64,000 nt of DNA from Ardenticatenaceae bacterium (GCA_020634455.1 JACKBQ010000001.1:930001-994000); one strand, 5' to 3'. Positions 33,905 through 42,471 are shown, numbered from the stretch's first letter. Translations and numbers: made by a program. The notes: generated by a model not told the origin, from the letters alone.

Positions 33905-34344
33905 GTCTTCTTTTTCACCAGGGTCAAGGTGTTGCCTGTGCCATCATCAAACGAAAAAACGACCTCATCCATAAGCTGCTCCATAAAGTGGATGCCTAAT
34001 CCACCGACTTTCACATCCTCAATGTCGGGGGGGGGGGCATCATCGGGCAGCTTGGGCAAAGCAGGTTTGGGAACAGCGTCGGGGTCGAAGGAACGGCCGT
34101 TGTCGTGAATAACGATAGTGAAGGCCTTGTCCAATAATTGCCAGCTTACTCGAATCTCGCCCTGGTCTTCACCGCCATAAGCATGTTCAATAACATTGGT
34201 ACACGCTTCATCGCAGGCCAGCTCAATGTGGAAGACGGCCGTTGCATCCAAGCCAGATGCAGCCGCGCCATTTGCCACAAACTGACAAATCTTTTGGATT
34301 TCTTCGTAACGTCCGGGAAACGTTTGGACGTGTTTATCAGCCAT
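33901..34344 (-). CDS. RsbW-type anti-sigma kinase (GHKL ATPase)
   Basis: 147 residues of the HATPase_c_2 family: FHIELACDEACTNVIEHAY is the N box (Glu, Asn), HDNGRSFD the G1 block, and GGLGIHFMEQLMDEV the G2 block. It should phosphorylate the STAS proteins and hold a sigma factor; no sigma gene is in view. The stretch 'DDAPPPDIED' is encoded by an uninterrupted run of eleven C (34027-34037), which would be prone to slippage and would knock out the last G2 block if it shifted. Confidence 0.92.
   Translation of the reverse strand: MADKHVQTFPGRYEEIQKICQFVANGAAASGLDATAVFHIELACDEACTNVIEHAYGGEDQGEIRVSWQLLDKAFTIVIHDNGRSFDPDAVPKPALPKLPDDAPPPDIEDVKVGGLGIHFMEQLMDEVVFSFDDGTGNTLTLVKKKT
34027..34037 (-). 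repeat. Run of eleven C on the coding strand of rsbW
   Basis: Eleven identical bases in a coding region otherwise free of such runs. Encodes part of Ala-Pro-Pro-Pro. Confidence 0.85.
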
Positions 34345-34364
34345 GTGTGAGGGGAAAATGGTTC

Positions 34365-34396
34365 TTGGTAGAGACGCCGCCAGGCAACGCCTCTAC
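34365..34396. repeat. GTAGAGACG...CGCCTCTACG inverted element
   Basis: GGTAGAGACGCCGCCAGGCA is followed by ACGCCTCTACGC. It sits between the first STAS gene and rsbW. Confidence 0.5.
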
Positions 34397-34402
34397 GCAA
34401 CC

Positions 34403-34750
34403 TTAAAAACTGCCTACGGCAGCGGTGTTGTCTTCATAAACTTTAAACAAAGAGTCTAAACCAGCCAGGGAAAGAACCTCTGCCACACGCTCAGACGGTG
34501 CAGCCAATCGCACATCGCCACCGCCACGCTTGCACTCCTTCAAGGTAGAAACAAGTGTCCGCAACCCGGCGCTGCTCATGTAAGTGACACCTGTCAGATT
34601 AAGTACCAGATTGCTACGGCCGTTTCCGGTCAGTTGTTTCAGACTACCTTCAAAGTCAGCTGCATTGCTGCTATCAATCCGGCCATTCACCGTCACCAGT
34701 TCTACCCGCTTCAAAGATTCTACATTGATATTCATCGCTGTGTCGCTCAT
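34403..34750 (-). CDS. STAS-domain anti-sigma factor antagonist, upstream copy
   Basis: 115 residues. KRVELVTVNGRIDSSNAADF and LNLTGVTYMSSAGLRTLVST give the STAS fold with the phosphoacceptor Ser in 'MSSAGLR'. It is a second candidate substrate for the RsbW kinase and the RsbU phosphatase encoded downstream, and is separated from rsbW by 58 bases with a palindromic element. GGAGG lies eight bases before the ATG at 34750, deciding against the ATG 18 bases upstream. Confidence 0.9.
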   Translation of the reverse strand: MSDTAMNINVESLKRVELVTVNGRIDSSNAADFEGSLKQLTGNGRSNLVLNLTGVTYMSSAGLRTLVSTLKECKRGGGDVRLAAPSERVAEVLSLAGLDSLFKVYEDNTAAVGSF

Positions 34751-34854
34751 GCCACATTCCTCCTTCATCGAGTCGGTAAAATCGTAAGAAAATTATAGCG
34801 CATTTGCCAATTATTACGATTGACGATTATAGCCTCACCCTTTACGATTGGGCG

Positions 34855-36102
34855 ATGGCAAATTTTGGGCAAAAGTTAGCAGAAAAAGCACAAGCGCTCG
34901 GCTTTGATATGGTGGGGGTGGTTACGGCCGTTCCCAGCCCAAATCTGCACCATTACCTCAACTGGATCAAAGCAGAAATGCATGGGCAGATGGGTTACCT
35001 CGCCCGCCCAGATCGGCTGGCGCGGCGGCAAGACCTCAATGTGATCCTGCCCGGCGTGCAAACAATCATCTGCGTTGGCCTGACGTACAGCACCGTGCCG
35101 CTGCCCCCCGCCATCGCCAACGACCCCAGCCGGGGGCGCATCTCCAACTACGCCTGGAACGTAGATTACCACGACGTGATGACGCCAAGGCTAGAGCATC
35201 TAGCCACCTGGCTCAAAGCCCAAAATGCCAACAGCGATGTGGCCACCAAAGTATACGTAGACACTGGCGCAATTTTGGAACGAGACCACGCTGCCGCTGC
35301 GGATCTCGGCTTCACTGGCAAAAACACAATGCTAATTGCGCCGAAGCGGGGCTCTTTTTTCTTTTTGGGTGAAATCCTAACAACTTTGGAGATTGGAGAT
35401 TGGAGACTGGAGACTAAATCAATCTCTAATCTCCAGTCTCCAATCTCTCAAATGCCATCTTGCGGCACCTGCCACCGCTGCCTGGACGCCTGCCCCACCA
35501 GTGCTTTCCCAGAACCGTACGTGCTGGACGCCCGTCGCTGCATTTCTTACCTGACCATTGAGCTGAAAGGGTGGATTCCGCGTGAGTTACGGCCGTTGCT
35601 AGGCAACTGGGTCTACGGCTGCGACATCTGCCAGGTGGTGTGTCCGTTCAACCGCTTTGCCCGGCCCACGCAAGAGATTGCTTTTTATCCTGACGGAGAG
35701 CAGGGAATGAAGAAGACTGGGGACGGGGGATTTAACAAGTCTCTAGGCTCCAATCGCCAATCTCCCCTCTGGAACAGCGCAGCCCCACCGCTGCTGGATT
35801 TGCTCACTCTGGACGAAACCAGCTTTGCTGAACGGTTTGCCCACAGCCCCATCAAGCGGCTCAAGCGTACCCGGCTGGTGCGGAATGCGTGTGTGGCGGC
35901 GGGAAATTGGGGAAGCGAAACGGCCGTTCCCCCCCTCACTGATCTCCTCACCGACCCCGAACCGATTATTCGTGGACATGCCGCCTGGGCTCTGCACCAA
36001 ATTGGTGGCGAGTCAGCTCAGGCGGCATTGGTGGGATTACAAAAGCGAGAGAAAGATACGGCCGTTCTACAAGAACTTACTTCATATCAACAACAGAATT
36101 GA
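34855..36102 (+). CDS. queG: Epoxyqueuosine reductase
   Basis: About 415 residues. QueG reduces epoxyqueuosine to queuosine in tRNA wobble modification, using cobalamin and two [4Fe-4S] clusters. The N-terminal domain has GFDMVGVV and DTGAILERDHA AADLGF-type blocks; the ferredoxin part has CGTCHRCLDACPTSAF and CDICQVVCPFNRF. A HEAT-like repeat follows the C-terminal 'RNACVAAGNWGSETAVPPL', as in QueG. About 20 residues (near 177-198, EIGDWRLETKSISNLQSPIS) encoded by an inverted GGAGATTGG element sit just before the first cluster, where relatives have a short loop. A more degenerate piece lies near residue 300. Starts at the ATG at 34855; the upstream TTG is weaker. Confidence 0.95.
   Translation: MANFGQKLAEKAQALGFDMVGVVTAVPSPNLHHYLNWIKAEMHGQMGYLARPDRLARRQDLNVILPGVQTIICVGLTYSTVPLPPAIANDPSRGRISNYAWNVDYHDVMTPRLEHLATWLKAQNANSDVATKVYVDTGAILERDHAAAADLGFTGKNTMLIAPKRGSFFFLGEILTTLEIGDWRLETKSISNLQSPISQMPSCGTCHRCLDACPTSAFPEPYVLDARRCISYLTIELKGWIPRELRPLLGNWVYGCDICQVVCPFNRFARPTQEIAFYPDGEQGMKKTGDGGFNKSLGSNRQSPLWNSAAPPLLDLLTLDETSFAERFAHSPIKRLKRTRLVRNACVAAGNWGSETAVPPLTDLLTDPEPIIRGHAAWALHQIGGESAQAALVGLQKREKDTAVLQELTSYQQQN
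35387..35449. repeat. GGAGATTGG inverted element in frame inside queG
   Basis: TTGGAGATTGGAGATTGGAG with ACTGGAGACT is mirrored by AATCTCTAATCTCCAGTC and TCCAATCTC. It is fully translated, with no stop, in the loop before the first iron-sulfur motif. Confidence 0.8.
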
Positions 36103-37359
36103 TTACCCAACAGCCGCAGGAGCCTGGACACGCTGAATCCCTCGATAGACCCATTCAAAAACGGGCGAGGTCATAAGCGTCGTAACCACAGCCATAATCA
36201 CCATCACGGTAAACATCGTTGGCGTAATAACCCCGCGCTCCAGGCCGATGTTTAACAAAATCAGCTCCATCAAGCCACGGGCATTCATTAACGTACCGAT
36301 AGCCATCGCATCACGATTGCTTTCACCGCTAAGCCGGGCCGCGCCCCAACAAGCCATCCCCTTGCCCACAACCGCCGCAGACACCACCAGTATTAAAATA
36401 GACCACATGCCTGGCGCAACAATCAGCCCCAACTGAGTATTTAGACCAGAGTATACAAAAAACAGTGGCAACAAGAAGTTGGTGCTGACTGGCTCCAGCA
36501 GTCGGTGCAAATCCTGGTTGACAATACCGCGCGGCATGGCAATGCCCATGATAAAAGCACCAAACACGGCGTAAATACCAACGGTGTCGGTAAACCATGC
36601 GCCGAGCATCACCAACATCAGAATAAACCCTAGCATTGGGCCAGTAACACGGCCGTTTTGACTGGCACGGGTCTCCAATGGACGCAGCAACGGCCGTAAG
36701 ACGACCAAAACCACCACGCCATACAGCGCCCCACCGCCAATTGCCGACACAGCAATCATCGGGTCAGAGCCAAAGCTGGCCAAAACCACCGCTAGCAAAC
36801 ACCAGGCCAATGCATCATCAATGGAACCTGCGGCTAAGGCCAGCGTGCCCAGCGACGTACCAGAAAGGCCGCGCTCGTAAATAATTCGCGCCAACATGGG
36901 GAAAGCCGTGATCGCCATTGCCGAGCCGGTAAACAACATCGCTTCCCAGGCAGCAACACCTGGCGCAAACAAAGTCTGGCTGCGCAACATCAGCAAAGCA
37001 ACGCCAGCGCCCAAAATAAACGGAGCCATAATTCCGGCCAGAGAGACAAACGCTGCACTGCGAATGCGCTGCCGAATCAACCCCACATTGAACTCTGCGC
37101 CAATCAAAAACATGTAAATCACCAGCCCAACCTGGCTAACTGCATAGATAACAGAAATCGTCTCTTTGGGGAAAAGCGCCTGCTGGGCCTGCGGAAATAT
37201 CAGTCCAAAAAAAGAAGGGCCAATTAACACACCGGCGATCATTTCGCCAACAACCTGGGGCTGGCCCAACCGTTTTGCCAGCATACCCACAATGCGAACG
37301 GCCGCTAAAATAAACGCTAATTGCAGAAAAAAGAAAATGGAAATTTCATGATTACTCAT
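36103..37359 (-). CDS. CPA2-type cation:proton antiporter
   Basis: 418 residues, 12-13 membrane helices, of the KefB/NapA-like monovalent cation:proton antiporter family. RLGQPQVVGEMIAGVLIGPS is the family's N-terminal signature, ITAFPMLARIIYE and AAGSIDDALAWCLLAVVLAS carry the paired acidic residues (Asp-Asp) of the transport core. It exchanges Na+ or K+ for H+ at the membrane. No TrkA-type regulatory domain is fused. Its stop codon directly abuts the queG stop codon, so the convergent genes share no intergenic base and no terminator fits between. Confidence 0.92.
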   Translation of the reverse strand: MSNHEISIFFFLQLAFILAAVRIVGMLAKRLGQPQVVGEMIAGVLIGPSFFGLIFPQAQQALFPKETISVIYAVSQVGLVIYMFLIGAEFNVGLIRQRIRSAAFVSLAGIMAPFILGAGVALLMLRSQTLFAPGVAAWEAMLFTGSAMAITAFPMLARIIYERGLSGTSLGTLALAAGSIDDALAWCLLAVVLASFGSDPMIAVSAIGGGALYGVVVLVVLRPLLRPLETRASQNGRVTGPMLGFILMLVMLGAWFTDTVGIYAVFGAFIMGIAMPRGIVNQDLHRLLEPVSTNFLLPLFFVYSGLNTQLGLIVAPGMWSILILVVSAAVVGKGMACWGAARLSGESNRDAMAIGTLMNARGLMELILLNIGLERGVITPTMFTVMVIMAVVTTLMTSPVFEWVYRGIQRVQAPAAVG

Positions 37360-37709
37360 AGTCTATCCGAGGGAGCAATCTCCTTGCCTCAAAAATGTTT
37401 AATTGCCGAGAAAGGAAAAGACGGCTTTCGTGTGAATAAGATAGGTAGCCTTTCTTGTTTTATACTCAACACATTATGATTAGAAGCGATCAATCCCGTC
37501 AATTCAGCCTTACGGACAACTTTTGCCTAAATTTTGAGGGTAAATCCTACAGATAAATGCGCTGAAAACGTCAATATGGGCGTCTTAACCGGATTTAGCA
37601 AGAAGTGGGTGGAGAAGCAGCTTCAGTTGGCCTAAAATCTGAGTATGAGATCAAAAATCTGCGTGCCCAACTTGGGCAAATCTGCGGATAAGTTTTTGGA
37701 GGAACACCC
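37360..37709. other. Gap of 350 bases between divergent antiporter and ada-like genes
   Basis: No gene is seen. Contains a TTATGAT box near 37475 that could be a -10, and a TGCCCAA-C-TTGGGCA palindrome (37664-37678) 32 bases before the ada-like start. Confidence 0.45.
37664..37678. promoter_or_regulatory. Possible operator palindrome TGCCCAA-C-TTGGGCA
   Basis: A perfect 7-bp arm palindrome just upstream of the ribosome site of the ada-like gene. Placement suggests a regulator site, perhaps for its own AraC-type domain; unproved. Confidence 0.3.
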
Positions 37710-38585
37710 ATGGTTGCAAAACTTGCACATGCTGAGTTATCGGTAGCTGAACTATCGGCTGATTACGGCCGTATCGAAGCCGCCATCCTTTACCTGGAAC
37801 AAAACTTCCAGACCCAGCCCACGCTGGCTGACGTTGCCGCCCACGTGGGGCTGAGCGAATATCACTTTCAGCGTCTGTTTAGCCGCTGGGCAGGCACCAG
37901 CCCCAAACGTTTTTTGCAGTTCCTCACCATCCAGCACTCCAAAAAGCTGCTGGCCGACTCGCAAACGATTCTGGACGCCACCTACGAAGCAGGACTCTCC
38001 AGCCCCAGCCGCCTGCACGATCTGTTCGTGACCCACGAAGCCATCACGCCGGGCGAGTTCAAGCAAAAAGGAGCCGGGCTTACCATCCAATATGGCTTCC
38101 ACACCTCCCCCTTTGGCAACTGTTTAATTGCCCTCACCGAGCGGGGCATTTGCGGACTGCAATTTGTGGCCGATGGCGATCGGGCGGCGACGCTGGCGGA
38201 GTTAAAAGCAAGCTGGCCCCAAGCTGAGTTTGTTGAAGATAATGGTGCGACACGGCCGTTTATCAACCCAATTTTTAACTTGAGCGAGGGGGAAGAACGG
38301 CCGTCCCTCCCCCTCTACCTCAAAGGCACCAACTTTCAAATTCAGGTGTGGCAGGCGCTGCTGAAGATTCCGGTGGGAACGGCCGTTTCCTACGGCACCG
38401 TCGCCCAACTAATCGGCAACCCCAAAGCCTCCCGCGCCGTGGGCAGCGCCACCGGCAGCAACCCCATCGGCTACCTCATCCCCTGTCACCGCGTCATCCG
38501 TCAGGCTGGCAACCTGGGCGACTACCGCTGGGGCAGCAGCCGCAAAAAAGCAATCCTCGGTTGGGAAGCGGCTCACTTCCGGTAA
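37710..38585 (+). CDS. Ada-like protein: AraC-type DNA-binding domain fused to O6-alkylguanine-DNA methyltransferase
   Basis: 291 residues. Residues 20-115 form an AraC-type double helix-turn-helix (TLADVAAHVGLSEYHFQRLF and TILDATYEAGLSSPSRLHDL). Residues 130-290 are the methyltransferase with PCHRVIRQAG (acceptor Cys near 261) and WQALLKIPVGTAVSYGTVA. It repairs O6-methylguanine and probably also regulates. The zinc-binding Ada N-terminal domain that senses methyl phosphotriesters is missing. GGAGG lies eight bases before the ATG. It is followed by an ATCGGT-type element. Confidence 0.93.
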   Translation: MVAKLAHAELSVAELSADYGRIEAAILYLEQNFQTQPTLADVAAHVGLSEYHFQRLFSRWAGTSPKRFLQFLTIQHSKKLLADSQTILDATYEAGLSSPSRLHDLFVTHEAITPGEFKQKGAGLTIQYGFHTSPFGNCLIALTERGICGLQFVADGDRAATLAELKASWPQAEFVEDNGATRPFINPIFNLSEGEERPSLPLYLKGTNFQIQVWQALLKIPVGTAVSYGTVAQLIGNPKASRAVGSATGSNPIGYLIPCHRVIRQAGNLGDYRWGSSRKKAILGWEAAHFR

Positions 38586-38668
38586 TCAGTGAACGGCAAT
38601 CGGTTATCGGTAAATCACGGCTTACTGATAACCGATAACCGATTACGGAATACGGATTACCGATTACC
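38586..38668. repeat. ATCGGT/ACCGAT-type palindromic repeat
   Basis: CAGTGAACGGCAATCGGTTA on the left is mirrored by TTACCGATTACCGTTCACTG on the right, with more ATAACCGATA units between. It fills the gap between the ada-like and cytochrome genes. Confidence 0.75.
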
Positions 38669-38670
38669 GT

Positions 38671-40218
38671 TCACTGCGTCCACACCGGCTGCCCATTTTC
38701 CCGCAGGAACTTCGTTTCGCCGCTGGTCTGGTTGGTGATCCAGTTCACCTCCATGTGGTCGGTGGATTCAAACCCTTCCAGCGAAACAGCGTCGCCGACG
38801 TTGATCGCAATCCCCTGCTCCGACCAGAACCAGGGTGGGCCCAGCATCGCTTCCACTTGGGAGCCATCTGCCACCTGCACCGTCAGCAAATTATTCTCAA
38901 TGGCCACCACCGTACCCTGCACGGCAATGGTCGGACCTTGCTCAGCCGCAGCGGGTGTTTCTGTTGTCGTGTTGCCCTGGTTCGATTGTCCGGGCGGCGA
39001 GCCAGAATCGCGCCACGGCGGGCCGCCCTGCCCATTGCCGCCACCCTGATTGCCCTGACCTTGCCCCTGACCACCGCCACCGGGCGTTGTCGTTGTCGTG
39101 CCATCCTCGGTGCGCAGCCACGGCGGGCCGCCACCTTGCTCGGTGCCGCGCGGATTTTCCACAAACGGCGCGGTCGGTTCCCAGGCGCGGATGTAAGAAA
39201 CGAGCGCTTCAATCTCCACGCTGGTCAGCCGGTCGCCAAAGGACGGCATGGTGCTGCTGGGCCGCCAACCGCCGTTGACGATGGTGTCATACAGCTGCTG
39301 GTCGGTGTTGGCAGTGAGTATTTGCTGGCTGTTGAGCGCTGGCCCTGTGCCACCGCTGCCGTCTTCACCGTGGCAGGCCACGCAAGTGGTGCTGAAAATG
39401 CGCTCGCCGAGCTCTAGCATGGATTCCGGATCATCTACATCCACCCAGACCGGTTCCGGCGGCGTGAGTACCACCCCTTCTGCCTTAATTTCGTCCCAAT
39501 GCTGCAAAAATTCTACGATGGACGCAATTTCGTCTGGCGTCAGTACGTTGTGCCAGGGCACCATCGCCGTGCCGCTGACCCCTTCGCTGATGATGCGCAT
39601 GAGTTCATCGGCGTCGCGGCTCTGGATATCGGCCGTGTTGAGCGGCACGCCCAGGTCGCTGCCTTCGCCCTCAATGCCGTGGCAGACGGTGCAGTTGGTG
39701 GCGTACAGCTGGAACCCTTCGGCCCAGGCAAAACCTGATTCTGCGCTCATTTCGATGATTTGGGCCACCATTTCGGGGTCCACCGAGGGGATAGGCAACG
39801 TGGGCGGAATCAGCCCTTGCGACGCGGCCAATTCGCCAATTTGGGTCCAGTCGCCGTAACGAATGAGGGCTACAAGCTGCTGAATCTGGTAGTCATTGTA
39901 GAGGCCGCCTTCGTCTTCGTGCCAGCCAGTCATGGCTGTGCCATAGCGCCCGCGAGCGATCACTTTGAACAGCTCCTCGTAATCCATGCTTTGCAGGCCA
40001 GCGCTGTTCAGCGCGGGCGTTGCGCCAATGCCTTCGCCTTCGATGCCATGGCACACGGCGCAATTTTCAATGTAGACCACCGACGCGTCGGTAACGTACT
40101 GGTTTTGCAAATTGTCCTGGGCATCGGCCCGCTGGGTGGGTTCGTACCAGGCGTAAATGGGGAAGATGACGACAAGGGCGAGAAAACCAAAAAAGCTAAT
40201 AACGTTGTATTTATTCAT
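38671..40218 (-). CDS. Membrane-anchored triheme cytochrome c of the bc-type complex
   Basis: 515 residues. An N-terminal helix (ISFFGFLALVVIFPIYAWY) anchors it outside the membrane. Three c-type heme sites are present: CAVCHG (near 53), CTVCHG (near 176) and CVACHG (near 282), each followed by a Met ligand candidate (TAMTGWH, TAMVPWH, STMPSFG). A Gly/Gln/Pro-rich linker and a small C-terminal beta domain follow. It is last in the order cytochrome b, Rieske, cytochrome c, so it probably carries electrons from the bc complex to an oxidase or another acceptor. Three hemes in one subunit is more than the usual one or two. Confidence 0.93.
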   Translation of the reverse strand: MNKYNVISFFGFLALVVIFPIYAWYEPTQRADAQDNLQNQYVTDASVVYIENCAVCHGIEGEGIGATPALNSAGLQSMDYEELFKVIARGRYGTAMTGWHEDEGGLYNDYQIQQLVALIRYGDWTQIGELAASQGLIPPTLPIPSVDPEMVAQIIEMSAESGFAWAEGFQLYATNCTVCHGIEGEGSDLGVPLNTADIQSRDADELMRIISEGVSGTAMVPWHNVLTPDEIASIVEFLQHWDEIKAEGVVLTPPEPVWVDVDDPESMLELGERIFSTTCVACHGEDGSGGTGPALNSQQILTANTDQQLYDTIVNGGWRPSSTMPSFGDRLTSVEIEALVSYIRAWEPTAPFVENPRGTEQGGGPPWLRTEDGTTTTTPGGGGQGQGQGNQGGGNGQGGPPWRDSGSPPGQSNQGNTTTETPAAAEQGPTIAVQGTVVAIENNLLTVQVADGSQVEAMLGPPWFWSEQGIAINVGDAVSLEGFESTDHMEVNWITNQTSGETKFLRENGQPVWTQ

Positions 40219-40242
40219 GCGATTTTTCCTTGTAGCGGAGCA

Positions 40243-40298
40243 GACCCTAAGGGTTTCGCCATTCAGATTGGTGGCTTTTGTAGAAAACCCTTAGGGTC
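40243..40298. repeat. GACCCTAAGGGTTT inverted element
   Basis: GACCCTAAGGGTTT and AAACCCTTAGGGTC with a 28-base spacer, between cytochrome c and Rieske genes; it abuts the Rieske stop codon. Confidence 0.75.
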
Positions 40299-40784
40299 TC
40301 AGGCGTAAGTTAGTTGGTCGTTGGTGAAGCGGTCGCGCTGGGTGATGCTGCCGGTATCTACCAGCACCTGGCTGTCTTCAATGGTGATGGCAAACAAATC
40401 CAGGGCGCGGGGCGCGGGTGGATTTTGCACATCGCCGTTGGTGTCGAAGCTGGAGGCGTGGCAGGGGCAAAAGAACTGGTTCTTGTCCGCTTCCCAGCTG
40501 ATGGTGCAGCCGAGGTGGGTACAGCGGCTGTACACGGCTAAAAAGCCACCATCCGGCGCGTGAATGAGGAAGAAACGGCCGTCTGGGAACTCCACCACCG
40601 AGCCAAGCGGAAACGAATCCACCGGCCCCGCGTTGACGACACCGCCAAACTCACCTGCCAGGCTGCGCGGCTGCATAAAAAAGAGAGACACCCCGCCCAT
40701 CTCCAGCATGGCCAGCGCGCTCAATGCGCCAATGCCCAGCTTGAGAAAATCGCGGCGGGAGAGGTTGTTTTCTTGGGTAGTCAT
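40299..40784 (-). CDS. Rieske iron-sulfur protein
   Basis: 161 residues. NLSRRDFLKLGIGALSALAM is a twin-arginine-type signal anchor, so it is exported folded. The Rieske cluster motifs are CTHLGC and CPCHASSFD (two Cys-His pairs). It accepts electrons from quinol and passes them to the cytochrome c. It lies between cytochrome b and cytochrome c genes, all in the same direction, as in bc-type complexes, with a palindromic element on each side. Confidence 0.96.
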   Translation of the reverse strand: MTTQENNLSRRDFLKLGIGALSALAMLEMGGVSLFFMQPRSLAGEFGGVVNAGPVDSFPLGSVVEFPDGRFFLIHAPDGGFLAVYSRCTHLGCTISWEADKNQFFCPCHASSFDTNGDVQNPPAPRALDLFAITIEDSQVLVDTGSITQRDRFTNDQLTYA

Positions 40785-40804
40785 GGTTCAAAAACTCCGA
40801 AATC

Positions 40805-40886
40805 TACCCCCACCCTAGCCCTCCCCCTGGCAGGGGGTGGGAATTGGCCTCCTCTCCCTTGAGGGAGAGGATTGAGGTGAGGGTGA
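40805..40886. repeat. CACCCTAGCCCTCCCCC...GGTGAGGGTG element
   Basis: CCACCCTAGCCCTCCCCCTG with GCAGGGGGTGGG and then CCTCTCCC-TTGAGGGAGAGG and ATTGAGGTGAGGGTG form nested hairpins between the Rieske and cytochrome b genes. Confidence 0.6.
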
Positions 40887-40900
40887 AAATTGCAATCAAT

Positions 40901-42241
40901 TTAAAAAGGTAAAACCAGCGCCATATTCGCCCCACGGAAAAAGATGCCAATGAGGGTGAGGACGACGAAGCTGGTCATGATAAAGCTGAACAGGCCAACG
41001 ATCGCTTCGCTGTGGTTGAGCTTGCCTGCTTTGCGGAAGTAGCCGTAGATGAGGGCAAACATCGCCAGCGTGGCCAGCAGCGGAATGAGTCCGGTGGTGA
41101 TGAGGGTGGGCAAGGTGGGGAACAAGCCAGGCAGATCAAGCAAATATTCATCCAGCAGCACGGCTAGTGGCACCATGATGATGCCAATCAAGGCACCAAA
41201 CAGGGCAGCAAAGCGGCCTTTGTGCGAGCGGAAGTAGATGCCGATGTTGTCTTCTTGCGGGTCGAGTTTGGGCAGGAAGGCGATGCCGCCGAACAGCGTC
41301 AGCGGCAGCAGCATGGCGGCCAGCGGGTGCATGTGCAACAGCAGTTCCTGCAAGCCGAGGAAGTACCAGGCGGCTTTAGCCGGGTTTGGCGGATGGCTGG
41401 GATTGGCTAACGCTTCCAGCGGGGCGGGTACAAAAATCGCAAAAACGAGAATGGCTACGGTGAGAACGGCCGTTGCTGCCAGTTCAATCTGCACCAAATG
41501 GGGAATGGTGGTGACCTTTTCCACACGTTCCCGCTCGCCGGGTTCCGGCTGGGAGATGCCGCCGTCTTTGCGTACGCGCCAAAAGTGGTAGGACATGGCC
41601 AAAATCATGATGGCGGGCAGCACGGCCACGTGGATGGCGTAGAAATTGCGCAGGGTCGTTTGGCCGACCTCTGGCCCACCGAGGAGAAAGTTGGAAACGG
41701 CCGTTCCCACCAGCGGCACGTAGCTCAACAAGCTCGTACCCACGGTGATGGCCCAATAGGCTAGTTGGTCCCACGGCAGCAGGTAGCCAGTGAAGTTAAA
41801 CGCCAGCACCAGCGTCAGCAAAAACAGCCCCAGCGCCCAGTTGAGCGCCCGCCCTTTTTTGTAGCCACCCGTCAGAAAAACACGAATCAGGTGCAAAAAC
41901 GAGGTGACCACCAGTAAATTGGCCGACCAATGGTGAATGTTGCGGATCAGCGCCCCAAAAGCGACCTGCGTTTCCAAATATTGAATCGAGATGTACGCAT
42001 TTTCCACGCTGGCATCGTAGCGAAACATCAGCAAGACGCCCGTGAGGATGAGAAACATCACCAGCACGGCCGAAATCCCGCCCAGGCCCCAGGTGTAGCT
42101 GAAGCGCAGTGCCGGTTTGGCCACTTTGGTAGGATGAATGTGCAAAATCAGGTTGTTGGCGACGGTACGCATCCGGTTGCGGTCGTCGTTGGGGGTTGTG
42201 TAAAAAATCTTCTCTTTCCAGGATAGTTTTTGTTCAGTCAT
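40901..42241 (-). CDS. Cytochrome b of a bc-type complex
   Basis: About 446 residues, eight or more membrane helices, so the fused long form. The first heme helix has IHHWSANLLVVTSFLHLIRV with His pairs 14 apart; the second has YAIHVAVLPAIMILAMSYHFW. It is the quinol-oxidising core subunit. GGAGG precedes the ATG at 42241 by five bases; an upstream in-frame extension runs through a palindromic element and is rejected. It is first in the transcript order b, Rieske, c. Confidence 0.93.
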   Translation of the reverse strand: MTEQKLSWKEKIFYTTPNDDRNRMRTVANNLILHIHPTKVAKPALRFSYTWGLGGISAVLVMFLILTGVLLMFRYDASVENAYISIQYLETQVAFGALIRNIHHWSANLLVVTSFLHLIRVFLTGGYKKGRALNWALGLFLLTLVLAFNFTGYLLPWDQLAYWAITVGTSLLSYVPLVGTAVSNFLLGGPEVGQTTLRNFYAIHVAVLPAIMILAMSYHFWRVRKDGGISQPEPGERERVEKVTTIPHLVQIELAATAVLTVAILVFAIFVPAPLEALANPSHPPNPAKAAWYFLGLQELLLHMHPLAAMLLPLTLFGGIAFLPKLDPQEDNIGIYFRSHKGRFAALFGALIGIIMVPLAVLLDEYLLDLPGLFPTLPTLITTGLIPLLATLAMFALIYGYFRKAGKLNHSEAIVGLFSFIMTSFVVLTLIGIFFRGANMALVLPF

Positions 42242-42268
42242 TTTGCCTCCGCGCCTACATTTGAGGTG

Positions 42269-42331
42269 ACAACAACGAATTTGAGTAACAAACGAATGAA
42301 AGATTCGTTGTTTACTCAAATTCGTTGTTGT
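42269..42331. repeat. ACAACAACGAATTTGAGT near-perfect inverted repeat
   Basis: Arms of about 29 bases (ACAACAACGAATTTGAGTAA on the left; TACTCAAATTCGTTGTTGT on the right) with one mismatched pair and a five-base loop. It lies immediately upstream of the cytochrome b gene. Confidence 0.75.
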
Positions 42332-42410
42332 TTTAAGGCGCTTAGGTTCAGTATAAAAATGGATGTTTAACGAATATGTTGATGATGTGAAGAAATTATG
42401 AAGCGGACAA

Positions 42411-42471
42411 AGACCCTAAGGGTTTGTCGCTTTTGTAGGCACATCAGTCGAGTGCAAAACCCTTAGGGTCT
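42411..42471. repeat. GACCCTAAGGGTTT inverted element, second intergenic copy
   Basis: GACCCTAAGGGTTT and AAAACCCTTAGGGTC, 30-base spacer, between cytochrome b and rfbD. Confidence 0.75.

Noticed and set aside
42242..42319. Upstream extension of cytochrome b
   Set aside because: It is encoded by an inverted repeat; the ATG at 42241 has a good GGAGG and fits the family start.
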